Below, piece by piece: positions 42,103 through 51,037 of a stretch of 64,000 nucleotides of DNA (position 1 is its first letter; each line of letters begins with the position of its first letter). The translations under genes were made by a program, and so were the position numbers. This DNA is from DAOLCO01 sp964612555 (GTDB taxonomy: Bacteria; Bdellovibrionota_C; UBA2361; SZUA-149; DAOLCO01). The stretch is from assembly GCA_964612555.1 (NCBI GenBank), contig CAZTBW010000002.1, positions 62,001-126,000 on the forward strand. Reading direction: 5' to 3'. The notes below the pieces were generated by a model that saw only the letters and a list, made by a program, of their open reading frames with translations, was not told the DNA's origin and did no database searches.

Positions 42103-42894
42103 ATGGGAATCTCCCTTTATACCTGGAATGTAAATGGTCTTCGCTCGATACTTGGCAAGGGGTTGGGTGATTTTTTAAAAACAGAATCACCCGATATACT
42201 TTGTTTACAGGAAATAAAATGTGATGATCTTTCTTTTATTTCTGAAGCTTTTTCTTCTTCCGGATATCGCTATGTTGCAAACCCCGCTAAAAGGAAGGGG
42301 TATTCTGGTACCCTGACGCTCTGGAAGAATGAACTTGAGCTTGATGTGGTAGAAGATTCCGATATAGGGATTGATGAAGAGCTTAGAGATGAAGGAAGAG
42401 TGGTGGAGGTTGTGGTTTCAGGGTTACGACTCCTGAACCTGTATATTCCCTCCGGAAGTTCTTCTGAAGAGCGGCAGGAAAGAAAGTTTCACTTTCTTGA
42501 ACAGTTTAAAACATATCTTTCGGGACTTTCTGATAAAGAACGTGGGCGGATAATTATGTGCGGGGATTTTAATATCTGTCATCAGGAGATAGATATTCAT
42601 CATCCGAAAGAGGCAAGTAAGAAAATGCTTTCCGGTTTTTTGCCGGAGGAACGTACCTGGTTTTCTGATTTACTTTCGCTTGGGTTTACGGATATATACA
42701 GGGACAGATACCCTGATAAGCAGCAGTTCACCTGGTGGTCATATAGAGCGGGAGCAAGAGGGAAAAATCTGGGATGGCGTCTTGATTATTTTCTTTGTGG
42801 TTCCCATGCGTTAAAGCAGTGCGAAGAAATCTCTATTCTTGGTTCGGTAATGGGTTCAGATCATTGTCCTGTTCGACTCCGGTGTGCAGTATAA
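42103..42894 (+). CDS. xth: exodeoxyribonuclease III / AP endonuclease
   Basis: This enzyme cleaves DNA at abasic sites and degrades 3' ends in base-excision repair. The 263-residue protein has the EEP-fold landmarks: YTWNVNGLRS at residues 6-15, CLQEIKCD, GYSGTLTLWK, NLYIPSGSSSEERQERK, IIMCGDFNICHQEIDIHHPK, the C-terminal WRLDYFL and the catalytic pair GSDHCP. Length is normal for ExoIII. It starts six bases after the 265-aa gene and is followed by murL, so DNA repair and wall-precursor genes share an operon. Confidence 0.95.
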   Translation: MGISLYTWNVNGLRSILGKGLGDFLKTESPDILCLQEIKCDDLSFISEAFSSSGYRYVANPAKRKGYSGTLTLWKNELELDVVEDSDIGIDEELRDEGRVVEVVVSGLRLLNLYIPSGSSSEERQERKFHFLEQFKTYLSGLSDKERGRIIMCGDFNICHQEIDIHHPKEASKKMLSGFLPEERTWFSDLLSLGFTDIYRDRYPDKQQFTWWSYRAGARGKNLGWRLDYFLCGSHALKQCEEISILGSVMGSDHCPVRLRCAV

Positions 42895-42909
42895 TTGTGC
42901 GGTATAATA
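42883..42909. repeat. 13-base imperfect tandem duplication at the xth-murL junction
   Basis: GTGCAGTATAATT at 42884-42896 is followed by GTGCGGTATAATA at 42897-42909. The second copy ends in the first base of the murL ATG, placing a TATAAT box directly against the start codon. Confidence 0.65.
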
Positions 42910-44324
42910 TGGAAGAGAAGCTCGAAGAACTTAGAAAAAAACACCCTGTGCTACGTTATACGGGATATTTTTCTGAAGTTGCAGGCGAATCGCTGCATAT
43001 TTCTTACGAGTTTGTTCTTGAACCTGATCTTATATTTAGACCCCGCATAGAAATTCCTCTTGATAGAGATCCAAAAACCATCCCCGCTCTTGAGCGTATG
43101 ATATTTTTATATGGTATGGTGGAGCTTCTTTCATATTGGAAAGTCGCATGTCCGGAAAAGATCTTAGTTGAATGCGGTACCTTAAGTGAGTATGAAATAA
43201 AGTGGTGGGAATATCTCATCCGAAATGGATTAGGTGAGTTCTTTTATCAGAACCAAATATCACCTGCTATTACGTTTCAGATTATCTGTGCCGCAGGTGG
43301 TACTTCTTCTGTTTTTAACGAAGGATTCAGTACCCATTTCCCGGAGCGCTCAGAAGATATTCTGGTTCTTGTAGGAGGTGGTAAGGATTCTATTGTTAGT
43401 CTTGAGTGTATTAGAAAGTATAGTGAAGGTTTAAATAAGAAATTCGGAGCTCTGTGTCTTAATCCTATTCAGGCATCTCTTGATGCTATAGCACTTGGAG
43501 GTTATGACCGGGCACTTATTCTTAAGAGATCAATTGACCCTGGGCTCTATCGTTGTAATAAAGAGGGGTATCTAAACGGTCATACTCCATTTTCTGCCAT
43601 GCTTTCATTTGCTTCTTCAATAGCGGCTTTGTGTAATGGTTTTTCGTTTATACTTGCGTCTAATGAAAGCAGTGCCTCTGAAGGAAATACCACATATCAT
43701 GGTTTTGAGATTAATCATCAGTATTCCAAATCATATTCTTATGAAAAGTGTTTTCGGGAATACCTGGAATACTCTAATGTTCCAGTCTCATATTTAAGCT
43801 TCCTTCGGCCGCTCAATGAAATTCAAATCGCAGGACTTTTCAGTATGCACAAACAGTATCATACTGTTTTTAGAAGCTGTAATGTGATGCAGACAAGGAT
43901 CGCTCGAGGAGATTCTATTGCTACCTCCTGGTGTGGTTCGTGTCCCAAGTGTGTGTTTACTTTTATTTGTCTTTCTCCTTTTCTTTCTCTTGAAGAGCTT
44001 AAGAATATTTTTGGAGATATAATTCTCTATCGTTCTGAAAATCAGGAATATATTCGTGACCTTCTTGGAAAAGGAAGTGGCAAACCTTTTGAATGTGTCG
44101 GTACTCCTGAGGAAGTGACTGCTGCTTTATCTTCTTTTATCAATCGGACTTTAGCGAGTGGGATGTCTCAGGTATCTTCATTAGAAAGTCTTATTGGTGC
44201 TACTACCAGCACCACCATTACTTCACTCCTTACTGAATGGAATGCTCAGCATTTTCTTCCTGAAAAGCTTGCAGCTTTTTTGAAAAATGAAGTAGAAAAC
44301 CTGGTACGTACTTATGAACCTTAA
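42909..44324 (+). CDS. murL: UDP-MurNAc-L-Ala-L-Glu epimerase MurL
   Basis: MurL turns UDP-MurNAc-L-Ala-L-Glu into the D-Glu form, using ATP, and bypasses a separate glutamate racemase. The 471-residue protein has GGGKDS (156-161), close to a PP-loop SGGxDS motif, which fits ATP use. It is followed by HTPFSAMLSFASSIAALCNGF, ASNESSASEGNTTYHGFEINHQYSKSYSYEK, FLRPLNEIQIAGLFS and the cysteine set WCGSCPKCVFTFI. Its downstream neighbour is a murD-like gene that overlaps it by 11 bases, the expected MurD2 partner. The ATG at 42909 gives the usual length; the frame extends to 42795 inside xth. Confidence 0.9.
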   Translation: MEEKLEELRKKHPVLRYTGYFSEVAGESLHISYEFVLEPDLIFRPRIEIPLDRDPKTIPALERMIFLYGMVELLSYWKVACPEKILVECGTLSEYEIKWWEYLIRNGLGEFFYQNQISPAITFQIICAAGGTSSVFNEGFSTHFPERSEDILVLVGGGKDSIVSLECIRKYSEGLNKKFGALCLNPIQASLDAIALGGYDRALILKRSIDPGLYRCNKEGYLNGHTPFSAMLSFASSIAALCNGFSFILASNESSASEGNTTYHGFEINHQYSKSYSYEKCFREYLEYSNVPVSYLSFLRPLNEIQIAGLFSMHKQYHTVFRSCNVMQTRIARGDSIATSWCGSCPKCVFTFICLSPFLSLEELKNIFGDIILYRSENQEYIRDLLGKGSGKPFECVGTPEEVTAALSSFINRTLASGMSQVSSLESLIGATTSTTITSLLTEWNAQHFLPEKLAAFLKNEVENLVRTYEP

Positions 44325-45681
44325 GCATTGTACGTGTTTAATCCTTGGTTTTGGAAAAGAGGGCAAAGCCTGCCTTTCCTATCTTCTATCAGAAGGTGCC
44401 CAATATATCGGGATTGCGGACAGTGCATTACTTGAAGGTGTTAGGGAACAATATCCTCAGGTTAAAAAATGGTATCTTGGAGAGGGGTGGCAGGAGTCAG
44501 TATATGACTATGATGTTATTTTAAAATCCCCGGGCATTCCGTTTCATTATGTGAGCAATTGTTCCGGCAAAATTTCAGGAGCCACTCAGATTTTTCTGGA
44601 AAAACATCGTGACAAAACTATAGCCATTACAGGAACTAAAGGGAAATCAACTTCTGTAAGTCTTTTGCAGCATATTTTGAAAACGCTTGGAGTGAATTCT
44701 CTTCTTGGAGGGAATATTGGTACCCCTCCACTGGATATGCTTGATACTGAAGCTGAAATTTATATCCTTGAACTTTCAAGTTATCAGTTAGAGACGCTTG
44801 GCATTTCTCCCCGAGTTGGAGTGGTATTAAACATTTTTCCGGATCATCTGGATCATCACGAGAGTTTTGAAGCGTATAGAAATGCGAAACTGAGAATAGG
44901 AGCTTTTCAGGAAGAGGGAGATGTTGTGATACTTCCGGGTTCTAAAAAAAATGAATATCTTCCGCTTCTTTCTGAGAGTTCTACAAAGAAGTACTTTGGA
45001 GATGCTTCAGCTCGTGCGTACATTCGTGAAGGGGTGTTCTATGTATGTGATTTGTCAGGAAGTGAAATTCCTCTGACAGCAACTACTGATATTCCTTTAA
45101 AGGGTAATGGAATACTTTTAAATGCATGTGCAGTCATAGAATGTTTACTGACGGCAGAAGAACTTGGTCTTCTTGAAAATATTAACTGGGATGCTGTTCG
45201 TCTGGCGTTAAAAACCTATACTCCTCTTCCGCATCGACTTCAGGAGGTTGTGTCTTCAAATGGAATTCTTTTTGTTAATGATTCTATCTCTACTATACCT
45301 GAAGCGACAATTAATGCTCTTGAAGTGTATGGTGATTCTGTTGAGACGCTTATTTTGGGGGGATATGACAGAGGGATTCCTTATAGAATATTAGAAGAGT
45401 ATCTTCCCTCTACTAAGGTAAAAAATATTATCTTTTTTCCTCCTGCTGGTAGTCGTATTCTAAAAGAGATTAAAGAAAATTTTTCAGAGAGCTATGCTCA
45501 TGTGAATTTTTTTGAAGTAAAAGATATGCAGGAAGCCATCAGTAATGCCTTTCAGCATACAAAACCCGGAAACGCCTGTCTCCTCTCTCCTGCTGCTCCC
45601 AGTTTCGGGATGTTTAAGAATTTTGAGGAAAGGGGGGAGGTGTTTATGGTTCTAGTAAAGGCGGGGTATGAGAAAATTTAA
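44314..45681 (+). CDS. murD: MurD2-type UDP-MurNAc-L-alanine--L-glutamate ligase
   Basis: MurD-type ligases add glutamate to UDP-MurNAc-L-Ala. The 455-residue protein has the N-terminal Rossmann fold (LILGFGKEGKAC), the ATP site ITGTKGKSTS (106-115), GGNIGTPP, ELSSYQLE, LNIFPDHLDHHESFEAYRNAK and NDSISTIPEATINAL. Because murL overlaps it by 11 bases, it probably uses L-Glu (EC 6.3.2.53), leaving epimerisation to MurL. Substrate choice is inferred from context; the motifs alone cannot tell MurD2 from MurD. It ends the operon. Confidence 0.9.
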   Translation: MNLKHCTCLILGFGKEGKACLSYLLSEGAQYIGIADSALLEGVREQYPQVKKWYLGEGWQESVYDYDVILKSPGIPFHYVSNCSGKISGATQIFLEKHRDKTIAITGTKGKSTSVSLLQHILKTLGVNSLLGGNIGTPPLDMLDTEAEIYILELSSYQLETLGISPRVGVVLNIFPDHLDHHESFEAYRNAKLRIGAFQEEGDVVILPGSKKNEYLPLLSESSTKKYFGDASARAYIREGVFYVCDLSGSEIPLTATTDIPLKGNGILLNACAVIECLLTAEELGLLENINWDAVRLALKTYTPLPHRLQEVVSSNGILFVNDSISTIPEATINALEVYGDSVETLILGGYDRGIPYRILEEYLPSTKVKNIIFFPPAGSRILKEIKENFSESYAHVNFFEVKDMQEAISNAFQHTKPGNACLLSPAAPSFGMFKNFEERGEVFMVLVKAGYEKI

Positions 45682-45764
45682 TCTAACTTGTTAATAATAT
45701 TATATAAAAATCTTATAATATTTATTGTATTTACACTATTTATATATGCTGTTAATATATTAGT

Positions 45765-46262
45765 ATGAATGCGTTACTACATACTTTGATTCGTAGTCTT
45801 GATGAAGAAATTTCTTTTATAAATCAGGAAAGGAATGCAGATGATCTTGGACCTTTGCCACAGGTTCATTTGAGATTGCTTGGTCAATCGGCTTTGCTTT
45901 TTAATCCTGAAATCTCTGAGCGGATGACGCTTATCCAGACCAGGGATCTTGACGCTCTTATTGAGGGTGATTGGTCGTCAAGATCTCTTATAAAAAGGGC
46001 AATAGCAAAACTGGGATTGGTGTATGATGATTTAAGCAAAGAAATCTGGATTCCTCCAAAGGCTTCTTTTATTGTGCTGTTTGAAAGTGTTTCTATAAAA
46101 CTTGAAGCATTAGATCCATTTTATGTTTTTTTGAGTAAAGCAGTAAAAGCACCTGAAAAAAATAAACAGCTGATTATGCAGGCGCTCCTTCTCTATGGAG
46201 ATGCACTTGCTCAGGCAATAACGAAGCATGGTGGAGATATAGGGTTTTTTATTGATGGATAG
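45765..46262 (+). CDS. nucleotidyltransferase-like protein, first gene of a two-gene module
   Basis: The 165-residue product has HLRLLGQSALLFNP and then TRDLDALIEGDW, where the Gly-x-Ser and D-x-D positions match the nucleotidyltransferase fold of DUF6036/AbiEii-like proteins. The third acid of a usual MNT is less clear. It has no signal and overlaps the next gene by eight bases. The DNA around it is AT-rich. A toxin or sensor role is inferred from the partner's C-terminal ribbon-helix-helix-like end. Confidence 0.65.
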   Translation: MNALLHTLIRSLDEEISFINQERNADDLGPLPQVHLRLLGQSALLFNPEISERMTLIQTRDLDALIEGDWSSRSLIKRAIAKLGLVYDDLSKEIWIPPKASFIVLFESVSIKLEALDPFYVFLSKAVKAPEKNKQLIMQALLLYGDALAQAITKHGGDIGFFIDG

Positions 46263-46776
46263 TATAGCCGAAAAAGTAAGGGCTAAAGTTGAAAAGCATA
46301 ATAGGCTAAAGAAAAATCCTCGTGTCAGGTCAGTTCTGGCTTTTCTTATCGCTAAAGGGCTTCTTGTTTCCAATGAAACTTTTGGGAAGGCCCCCAAAAT
46401 GCTTACTTGTCGTGATCTGCTATATACCGCAGAGCACTATGAACCAAGAGTATATGCGGTATTACCGGCAGTTATTATCCATTTTAAAAATTCAATCAAA
46501 GAGCAGGAAGTACTGCCTGCTGCAATAAAAAAAATCATTAGCGCAATCGAGAAAAATAAACATCTGGATGTGCTGTATAAAGGAATTTCCTTTAAGGAAA
46601 TGAAAACGTGGGCGTCTATTCCGTTAAAAGATAAGAGAGTAAAACCAGTTGGAGAAAAGAAAATTGTAAAAACATTTCGACTTACTCCACTGGCAATACA
46701 AAAACTGGAAACCATTGCACTGGAACAATCAAAAGATGTTACACAGGTTTTAGAAGAGCTGATTGGGGGTACGTAG
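46255..46776 (+). CDS. protein with a possible C-terminal ribbon-helix-helix segment, second gene of the module
   Basis: The 173-residue product has a helical N-terminal domain (RAKVEKHNRLKKNPRVRSVLAFLIAKGLL), a middle helical part, and a C-terminal stretch KTFRLTPLAIQKLETIALEQSKDVTQVLEELI that reads like the strand-helix-helix of CopG/Arc-type antitoxins. The ATG at 46255 overlaps the end of the nucleotidyltransferase-like gene by eight bases (a TTG at 46252 is also in frame). DNA binding and autoregulation are inferred. The N-terminal domain was not recognised. Confidence 0.62.
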   Translation: MDSIAEKVRAKVEKHNRLKKNPRVRSVLAFLIAKGLLVSNETFGKAPKMLTCRDLLYTAEHYEPRVYAVLPAVIIHFKNSIKEQEVLPAAIKKIISAIEKNKHLDVLYKGISFKEMKTWASIPLKDKRVKPVGEKKIVKTFRLTPLAIQKLETIALEQSKDVTQVLEELIGGT

Positions 46777-47034
46777 ATGTGTGAAGTTTCTTTGATAGTG
46801 ATGTCTGTTATACCAGTTATTATAATATCTTAAGGCTAGAAAGCCCGCAAATTCTACTAAAATAGTGCTTTTATTGTAATGTTGTGCTACTCTTCCAACA
46901 CTATGGGTATCGCAGAGAACCCTCATGGATTTTAGCAAATAGCCTTTCTCTTCTTTCAAATTTAAATCCTGGAATTTGTGTTTATTACTTAAGTGGTAAT
47001 TTAGTGGTTTTTCATTTTTGAGAAAGGTTAAAAT

Positions 47035-47988
47035 ATGAATCAAAAAAGAGTCTTTGCCGTAGGTGACATCCATGGTCATCCGAAAACTTTGAAAGCTCTT
47101 CTTCGTAAGCTGGACTTGGCTCACGGAGATACGATCGTTTTTCTTGGAGACTATCTGGACAGAGGTCCGGATTCTCGTGGAGTGATTTCGCACTTGATTA
47201 AGTTCAAGAGGCAAATGATAAAGAAAGGAGTCAATACCGTTTTTCTTGCAGGAAATCATTGTGGCATCTGGCTTGGCATGTTGAAAAGATTTGATATGCT
47301 AAATTTGTGGAAAGATGACCCTCCGTTTTTTGTTGGAAACTGGAGGAATATGTTAATTCCTGATAATGGCGTGCTTGATGCTCTCTATCAGTATGGGTCT
47401 AGAGTTACGTATTCAGAAAATGTTTGCAGAGATGCAAGTATATCTCCTGAAGGTATCGATGGTTTGTTTACCCTTACTCCACCGCAAGTGTCGAAAGCGC
47501 ATATTAATTTTCTGGAGAGTCTTGTTCCTTATTGCTTGATTCCACGTGTTGGTAATAAGGGAAAAAATCTTTTATTTGTACACGCGGATATCCATCCTGA
47601 CACTCTGCATATGACAGATGTCTACGAGGTTGTTCGTGAAAGTATTTTTAAAGACTCTAGCTCTCCTGAAGAAAGTCATATGCTTTGGGAGAGATGTTGT
47701 CTTGACATCGAACCCGGATGTGGAAAGGATACTCTGATTGTTCACGGGCATACTCCTATATCTACTGTTTTTAGTAGATATTACACGATGCTCATAATTG
47801 AAGGAGATCCAGAACGACGTAAGTCAATTGAGAAGTTTCTGGACGAAATTCAGTTTCGTTACAGAAACAAGCAGCCTGTGATTGTAAATGCCAGGCTTAA
47901 TCTTGATGGCGGAGAAGTGCTCACAGCCGCAAAGTTTGTTGATGGAGAGCTATACCAAGTTTTTCAACAAGAAGTTATTGATCACTAA
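47035..47988 (+). CDS. PPP-family metallophosphoesterase
   Basis: The 317-residue product has GDIHG (10-14), GDYLDRGPDS (38-47) and GNHC (73-76) as the first three metal-site motifs, with LLFVHADIHPD and LIVHGHTP giving the later His ligands. The third motif normally reads GNHE or GNHD; here Cys replaces the acid, which is not itself a metal ligand. The family includes Ser/Thr protein phosphatases and Ap4A hydrolases. It stands alone with a terminator. A kinase (52829) lies 5 kb away, but a link is only a guess. Confidence 0.9.
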   Translation: MNQKRVFAVGDIHGHPKTLKALLRKLDLAHGDTIVFLGDYLDRGPDSRGVISHLIKFKRQMIKKGVNTVFLAGNHCGIWLGMLKRFDMLNLWKDDPPFFVGNWRNMLIPDNGVLDALYQYGSRVTYSENVCRDASISPEGIDGLFTLTPPQVSKAHINFLESLVPYCLIPRVGNKGKNLLFVHADIHPDTLHMTDVYEVVRESIFKDSSSPEESHMLWERCCLDIEPGCGKDTLIVHGHTPISTVFSRYYTMLIIEGDPERRKSIEKFLDEIQFRYRNKQPVIVNARLNLDGGEVLTAAKFVDGELYQVFQQEVIDH

Positions 47989-47992
47989 TCGC

Positions 47993-48036
47993 CCCCTGGC
48001 AGGTTTTACACAGAGTAAATCTGTCAGGGGTTTTTT
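47993..48036 (+). terminator. Rho-independent terminator of the phosphatase gene
   Basis: CCCCTGGCAG at 47993-48002 pairs with CTGTCAGGGG at 48021-48030 with one G-U pair, followed by six T to 48036. Confidence 0.8.
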
Positions 48037-48110
48037 ATTTTTCACTTAAGTACTAAGCGCAGATATAAAGGGGGGATTTAGCCTTTCGATACGCTGTACG
48101 CTACTCAAGG

Positions 48111-48164
48111 CATTCGATGCTGTGTGAGTTATCTGCTGTGAGTAAGTTTTTTGGAGGCATCGAA
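48111..48164. repeat. inverted repeat abutting the tRNA-Ala 3' end
   Basis: CATTCGATGC at 48110-48119 and its reverse complement GCATCGAATG at about 48157-48166 flank a 37-base loop with a T-run. The right arm reaches the tRNA's last bases. It could terminate the tRNA transcript, or mark a tRNA-linked repeat. Confidence 0.5.
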
Positions 48165-48237
48165 TGGACCCGATCGGGATCGAACCGACGACCTCATGAC
48201 TGCCAGTCATGCGCTCTCCCAGCTGAGCTACGGGCCC
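48165..48237 (-). tRNA. tRNA-Ala(GGC)
   Basis: The minus strand folds as a 73-base cloverleaf. The acceptor stem is GGGCCCG with CGGGTCC, the D-arm region is GCTCAGCTGGGAGAGC, the anticodon loop is CTGGCAG (anticodon GGC), and the T-loop is TTCGATC. The discriminator base is A. CCA is not encoded, so it must be added by the CCA-adding enzyme. Confidence 0.95.
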
Positions 48238-48279
48238 CCATGGTTTTATGGAGAAGGTACTTATATATTTTGAACCGTA

Positions 48280-49212
48280 TTATTTTGCAAATCTGAGGAT
48301 ATGCGCAAGCTCAATAAAGGGGGCAGGGTCTATGGGGGTGCCGTTTTCCCGGATTTCATAGTGAAGATGAGGACCGGTTGAGCGTCCGGTGGTACCAACA
48401 AAGCCTATCTGCTGTCCTCTGCATACACTTTGTCCTTCCTCTACAAGTAAGTCTGAAAGATGTGCATATAGTGTTTCGTAGCCACTTGGGTGTCTTATAA
48501 GTATCGCCTTTCCATATCCACCTTTTCGCTCCGCATAGACTATTTTACCATCGGCACTGGCATGTACCGGTGTGCCCTGGTCTACCGCAATATCAATTCC
48601 GGTGTGCAGATCTCTTCCTCCTGGTCTGAATGGAGATTTTCTTCGTCCGTAGGTGGAAGTAATCCGACCAATAGCAGGTGAGCCAATCGGTATGCGGGAA
48701 ATCCTTTTCTGCATGGTGTCGATGTATTTAAAACCGTTTACATCAAACTCGGAAGTTTTGGGGGCGGTGTTTCTGATCTTGTGCATCAGGGATGAAGAAG
48801 AGTTCAGCGAGGCATTCTTTGAAGAAATTATAGATCTACTCAAAGTAATGGCACCACCCATTCCTCCATTTTCCAGATCGAATGAATCACTCTGTGAAGC
48901 AAAAAGTGAAGGAGAAAAGTTGTCGCTTGTCTGGGGTTCTACCTCAGGAAGCTCCTGTATTATTGATTCAATGAGATATGCATTGGATATGGTATGAGAG
49001 GGTATGTCAAAATCTTCTTTCTGTACGGCTACCGCAGTGACCTCAGGGGTCATGTCGATAAGAGAGCAGGCAAATTGAAATCCATAGGTAGCGGAAAAAA
49101 TCCCGGCTAACAAAAAACATGCACCTAGAAGAGACACACCGCCTATGGCTCGTGCATGGACGAGGAAATCATGGAGGAGAAAATTTTGCTTATTATTGGT
49201 ACTGCTTGTCAT
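48280..49212 (-). CDS. M23-family (LytM) peptidase with a membrane anchor
   Basis: M23 metallopeptidases cut peptidoglycan peptide cross-links, or regulate amidases when inactive. The protein (310 residues) has an N-terminal hydrophobic segment (ACFLLAGIFSATYGFQFACSL), a Ser/Asn-rich linker and the catalytic domain in the last 130 residues. Its zinc ligands are in HTGID and HLHYE, plus HP in LIRHPSGYE. Motif spacing fits an active enzyme. The frame opens at a TTG at 49254; the ATG at 49212 was chosen, as neither has a strong ribosome site. It is downstream of recN. Confidence 0.9.
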   Translation of the reverse strand: MTSSTNNKQNFLLHDFLVHARAIGGVSLLGACFLLAGIFSATYGFQFACSLIDMTPEVTAVAVQKEDFDIPSHTISNAYLIESIIQELPEVEPQTSDNFSPSLFASQSDSFDLENGGMGGAITLSRSIISSKNASLNSSSSLMHKIRNTAPKTSEFDVNGFKYIDTMQKRISRIPIGSPAIGRITSTYGRRKSPFRPGGRDLHTGIDIAVDQGTPVHASADGKIVYAERKGGYGKAILIRHPSGYETLYAHLSDLLVEEGQSVCRGQQIGFVGTTGRSTGPHLHYEIRENGTPIDPAPFIELAHILRFAK

Positions 49213-49323
49213 TAGAAATAAACCACTTAGTAATGTTATGAGGGAGTCTATCAAAGAGGAGCTATTACCGCAATTAACGGTGCAATATACTGAAATTACT
49301 CTGATATAAGCTGGTGTAGATGT

Positions 49324-51036
49324 TTATATGTGTTTATCTCTGGCTTTCATCAGCTCTTTTGCGGAGAGGAGAAATTCCTTGCTTACTTCTCTTCCCGCAA
49401 GCATTCCCGCGATTGCATCAGTTCTTGCATTTGTATCAAGTGAAGTGACCAGAGAAAAAGTTCTTCCCTGCTTAACTTCCTTGGAGACAAGAAAATGAGC
49501 ATCGGCAAGTGCTGCAACCTGAGCCGCATGAGTAATGATCAGTACTTGAGAATTTTTTGATATAGAGAGCAGCTTTTCTCCAACAATTTGAGCAACGGCA
49601 CCACTTACGCCCGCATCAATTTCATCAAAGACATAAAGACATGCATCTTTTACTGATCTGATAATTGATTTTAGAAGAAGCAGGATTCTTGACAATTCTC
49701 CCCCTGAAGCAACCTTGTCCAGAGATTGGAGGGGTTCTCCGGGGTTTGCCGTAAAAAGGAATTTGATTGTATCGGCACCGTGTCGGGAAGAATCGGCAGG
49801 TGCTATGGATATCTCAAACTTTGCCTTGTTCATTTGAATTTCTTTCAGAGACTTTTGCATCGCCTGCTCTAATTTTTTAGCGGCTACGGTTCTTTCACGG
49901 GTAAGCTCTTTTTGAAGAGTAGTGAGTACTTTTTCTTTTTCTTCCAGTTTCCCTCGCACTTTTTCTTCGTCAAACTCTCCCGCATCAAACTCTGAGATTT
50001 CTTTTGAGATTGCATCGAGGTAGGAAATAAGTTCGTCAGGTTCCTTTCTGTATTTTCGTTCGAGTTGTTTAAGTTCGGTTATTCTTATCTGGAGCGCTTC
50101 GTAGTGCTCCGGGTCATGGGTAAATGAGTGGAGATACGATTCCACTTCCAGTTTGGTTTCATTAAGCTGTGTAGAGGCAGATTCAAAGAGATTTGAGAGT
50201 GCATGTAGAGACGCATCATGAGTTTTTGCCGTGATGAGGCAGGATGATGCCTGATTGAGGAGCTCTTCCAAAGAAGGGGAAGTCAGAGAAGAAGCACTAT
50301 TTTCAGAAAAATCGCTTGAGTCAAAAAGGTTAAGAAAAGTGGTAAGCGAGTGCTGAATTTTTTCAAAATGTTGAAGTTTGGAAAGTTCTTCGAGGATGGC
50401 GTCTCGCTCACCTTTTTTTAAATGAGCTTCTGTCAGTTCATCATACTCGGCTCTAAGTCTTTCAACGCGGAGTGTTTGCTCGTGCTTTGATTCACGAAGC
50501 GTATGGAGGAGGGTGTGGTAGTGGTGCCACTCTTCATATGCCTGAGCGGTTTTTTGAAGTAACTCGGGAGAGACCCCGGATGAATCAAGCATCTCCCGGT
50601 GCGAAGTGGAGCTAAGGAGACTTTGCTGTTCGTGTTGTCCTGTGATTTCAAGAAGATAACGAGCAATTTGAGAGACGGTACCTGAAGGGTAGAGGGAGCC
50701 GTTGATATAAAACTTGCTTCTTCCTGATTGATCAATGATTCGTTTCAGTAGAAGTTCGTCCGATTCGGTAATAGTATCGGCAAGTTCTTCAAAAGATTCA
50801 GAGAGCTCTTTTTGAATATGCACGGGTAAAATAAAGAGTGCTTCAATTTTTGCTTTTTCAGCTCCGTGACGAATAATGGAACCACCGGTACGTTTTCCGG
50901 TAAGAAGAGAAATGGCTCTGAGAATAATAGACTTTCCCGCACCCGTTTCACCGGTAAGAACATTCAGACCTTTGGAAAATTCAATTTCAAGGGATTCTAT
51001 TACTGCAATATTTTCAATCCTCAGAGTTGACAACAT
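49324..51036 (-). CDS. recN: DNA repair protein RecN
   Basis: RecN is an SMC-like ATPase for double-strand break repair. The 570-residue protein has Walker A GETGAGKS (29-36) near the N-terminus, two coiled-coil arms through the middle (around 150-230 and 280-400), then the ABC signature SGGELSRILLLLKS and Walker B VFDEIDAGVSG near the C-terminus. It is slightly longer than E. coli RecN (553). It begins one base after the nadK stop, the common nadK-recN pairing. Confidence 0.96.
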   Translation of the reverse strand: MLSTLRIENIAVIESLEIEFSKGLNVLTGETGAGKSIILRAISLLTGKRTGGSIIRHGAEKAKIEALFILPVHIQKELSESFEELADTITESDELLLKRIIDQSGRSKFYINGSLYPSGTVSQIARYLLEITGQHEQQSLLSSTSHREMLDSSGVSPELLQKTAQAYEEWHHYHTLLHTLRESKHEQTLRVERLRAEYDELTEAHLKKGERDAILEELSKLQHFEKIQHSLTTFLNLFDSSDFSENSASSLTSPSLEELLNQASSCLITAKTHDASLHALSNLFESASTQLNETKLEVESYLHSFTHDPEHYEALQIRITELKQLERKYRKEPDELISYLDAISKEISEFDAGEFDEEKVRGKLEEKEKVLTTLQKELTRERTVAAKKLEQAMQKSLKEIQMNKAKFEISIAPADSSRHGADTIKFLFTANPGEPLQSLDKVASGGELSRILLLLKSIIRSVKDACLYVFDEIDAGVSGAVAQIVGEKLLSISKNSQVLIITHAAQVAALADAHFLVSKEVKQGRTFSLVTSLDTNARTDAIAGMLAGREVSKEFLLSAKELMKARDKHI

Positions 51037-51037
51037 A

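Noticed and set aside
46750..47259. 169-codon minus-strand frame
   Set aside because: Its first half is antisense to the phosphatase gene and the rest is AT-rich chance sequence without motifs.
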